Source of the DNA: Campylobacterales bacterium
GTDB taxonomy: Bacteria; Campylobacterota; Campylobacteria; Campylobacterales; Arcobacteraceae
Assembly (NCBI GenBank): GCA_027064245.1
Contig: JAMOPZ010000439.1
Span: 1 to 6,658, forward strand
DNA: 6,658 bases
Direction: 5' to 3'
Shown one piece after another: positions 5,323-6,658 of this stretch (position 1 is its first letter; every line of letters begins with the position of its first letter). The translations under genes were made by a program, and so were the position numbers. The notes under the pieces were generated by a model. That model had not been told where the DNA came from and ran no database searches. It was given only the letters and a program-made list of their open reading frames with translations.

Positions 5323-6658
5323 TTATAATTTATTTTTTATAAATTCCAGTGCTTTATCTTTTGCTAAAGATACTTTTGACGGATCTTTACCACCAGCTTG
5401 AGCAAAATCAGCTCTTCCACCACCACCACCACCTACGATTGGTGCTATCTCTTTTATCCATTCTCCTGCTTTTATAGGAGTATTTTTTGATCCAGCTACT
5501 AAAAGAACTTTATCTCCTTTTACTTGCAATAATAATATAGCTATATTATCATTAGCATTTTTTAGATCATCTACAAGTTTTTTTATATCACCATGTTCTA
5601 CTATATCTATAATTACCTTTGTATCATTAATCATCTGTTCATTTAATGGTGTGGATACATTTTCATGGACATCTTTTAGTTCTTGTTTTAATTGTTTTAT
5701 TTGATCTTTTAATTTATTTATACCTTGTTTTATATCTTTATTTTTTAATTCAGATTCAATTAATTTAATAGTAGAGATACTATTTTTGGCATATTTTACT
5801 GCACTAGCTCCACAAACAGCTTCTATTCTTCGTACACCTGAGCTTACACCACCCTCTTTTGTTATATAAAAACTTCCAATATGACCAGTATTGCTTACAT
5901 GTGTACCACCACAAAATTCAACACTTATATCTCCAAATTTTACAACTCTTACAATATCTCCATATTTTTCACCAAAAGTTGCGATTGCACCTGTTTTTTT
6001 AGCTTCTTCTATAGGAAGTTCAGTAATTGTACCATCAATACCATTTGATATCATAGAGTTTACAAGATCTTCAATTTCATCTAGTTGCTCTGTTGATATA
6101 GCTTTTGGATAAGTAAAATCAAATCTTAATCTTTTATCATTATTTAATGATCCAGCTTGTGATATAGTATCTCCTAAAACTATTTTTAATGCACTTTGAA
6201 GTAGATGTGTAGCACTATGATGTTTTGCAACTTCATGTCTATTTATAACAATAGCCTCTACATTATCCCCTACTTTTAAAGGTAATGTTTGTATCTCTAC
6301 TTTTGATAAGTTTATTCCATGGAATTTTTTTGTTTCTAAAACATTTACTATTAAAGAGTTTTTCTCTAAAGCTCCAATATCACCTTCTTGACCACCACTT
6401 GTTGCATAAAATGGTGTTTTATCTAGCATAACCCAACCTATATTTTTGATATCAAGTTTATCTACTATGGTAAAGTCTTTATCAAGTAGTGCTATTATTT
6501 TACTAGTATATTTTGTTGTATTATAGCCTATAAATTCATTTGTTCCTATAGTATCAAGGAGTTTTTTAAATTCACCTTTATCTGCATCATCTCCACTACC
6601 TTTCCATGCAGCTTTTGCTTTAGCTTTTTGTTCATCCATACATTTATCAAACTCTTTT
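5323..6658 (-). CDS. alaS: Alanyl-tRNA synthetase, C-terminal part (runs off the right edge)
   Basis: AlaRS charges tRNA-Ala and edits mischarged Ser and Gly. The frame stays open to the window end, with KEFDKC before the ATG at 6639, so that ATG is internal. About 444 residues are visible of a protein normally near 850-880; the catalytic and tRNA-recognition domains lie outside. Numbering from the ATG at 6639: the linker QKAKAKAAWKGSGDDA (4-19); the beta-barrel motif TPFYATSGGQEGDIG (75-89); the editing-domain zinc residues H141-x3-H145 in HHSATHLLQ and C243-GGT-H247; GGVSSGVRRIEAVCG (263-277); a coiled coil (about 290-325); and the C-Ala domain with a glycine loop VGGGGGGRADFAQAGG (402-417). 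All key editing residues are intact. It heads the visible minus-strand cluster; its promoter and start lie outside the window. Its stop is 15 bases before the proposed start of orf104, in the same frame. Confidence 0.97.
   Translation of the reverse strand, partial: KEFDKCMDEQKAKAKAAWKGSGDDADKGEFKKLLDTIGTNEFIGYNTTKYTSKIIALLDKDFTIVDKLDIKNIGWVMLDKTPFYATSGGQEGDIGALEKNSLIVNVLETKKFHGINLSKVEIQTLPLKVGDNVEAIVINRHEVAKHHSATHLLQSALKIVLGDTISQAGSLNNDKRLRFDFTYPKAISTEQLDEIEDLVNSMISNGIDGTITELPIEEAKKTGAIATFGEKYGDIVRVVKFGDISVEFCGGTHVSNTGHIGSFYITKEGGVSSGVRRIEAVCGASAVKYAKNSISTIKLIESELKNKDIKQGINKLKDQIKQLKQELKDVHENVSTPLNEQMINDTKVIIDIVEHGDIKKLVDDLKNANDNIAILLLQVKGDKVLLVAGSKNTPIKAGEWIKEIAPIVGGGGGGRADFAQAGGKDPSKVSLAKDKALEFIKNKL

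Noticed and set aside
5399..5440. Run of GGT-like codons in alaS as a possible slippage or phase-variable repeat
   Set aside because: The glycine loop followed by RADFAQAGG is a conserved part of the AlaRS C-Ala domain, and the repeat is short, so it is normal coding sequence.
5891..6112. Plus-strand open frame of 73 codons
   Set aside because: It lies entirely antisense to the conserved editing domain of alaS, covering the CGGTH region, and has a low-complexity Ser/Pro/Ile-rich product. It is a shadow of alaS.
6637..6639. ATG as the start of a separate 438-residue alaS-like gene
   Set aside because: The frame stays open to the window edge, and the residues before it (KEFDKC) fit the AlaRS linker, so the ATG is internal and the gene is cut by the window rather than truncated.

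Overview
The window is a very AT-rich stretch of bacterial chromosome. Its protein content points to Campylobacterota (Epsilonproteobacteria), most likely the Arcobacter group or a close relative. The reasons are the strong preference for A/T-ending codons, a RecN with a GPSGAGKS Walker A motif, the pairing of rnhA with a membrane-anchored TPR protein, and the overall look of the proteins. The taxon is inferred from protein style and gene order, not from a marker gene.

Layout. On the left edge, recN (minus strand, 1-245) enters the window with only its N-terminal ATPase lobe; it starts at TTG. An AT-rich gap of about 70 bases (246-315) separates it from a divergent plus-strand pair: a small coiled-coil phasin-like protein (316-564) followed one base later by an ABC1/UbiB-family atypical kinase with membrane segments (566-2116, also TTG start). 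The kinase converges on a minus-strand gene cluster, with only 14 bases between the two stop codons. A hairpin with a T-run, overlapping the nadK stop codon, probably ends the minus-strand transcript.

The rest of the window is one densely packed minus-strand cluster, read from right to left: alaS (C-terminal part, running off the right edge) - orf104 - orf168 - LapB-like TPR/zinc-ribbon membrane protein - rnhA - nadK. The gaps are 15, 3, 3, 1 and -4 bases, so these genes are very probably co-transcribed and partly translationally coupled. No promoter is visible inside this cluster. The known members are housekeeping genes (alanyl-tRNA charging, RNA:DNA hybrid removal, NADP synthesis). Two small proteins in it have no family I recognise.

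Main points of interest: (1) orf104 has a strong AAGGAG Shine-Dalgarno facing an ATT codon and no ATG, GTG or TTG, which suggests a rare AUU start and adds 33 residues to the protein that begins at the internal ATG. (2) The TPR protein has the LapB (YciM) architecture, including a C-terminal C-x2-C-x10-C-x2-C zinc ribbon. (3) The UbiB-family kinase has an altered KxGQ motif (KLAQ), in a lineage known for menaquinone rather than ubiquinone, and is coupled to a small coiled-coil protein. (4) This kinase pair sits between nadK and recN, which are neighbours in some relatives. I see no mobile element, CRISPR array, tRNA or rRNA. There is no gene-free stretch longer than 300 bases.
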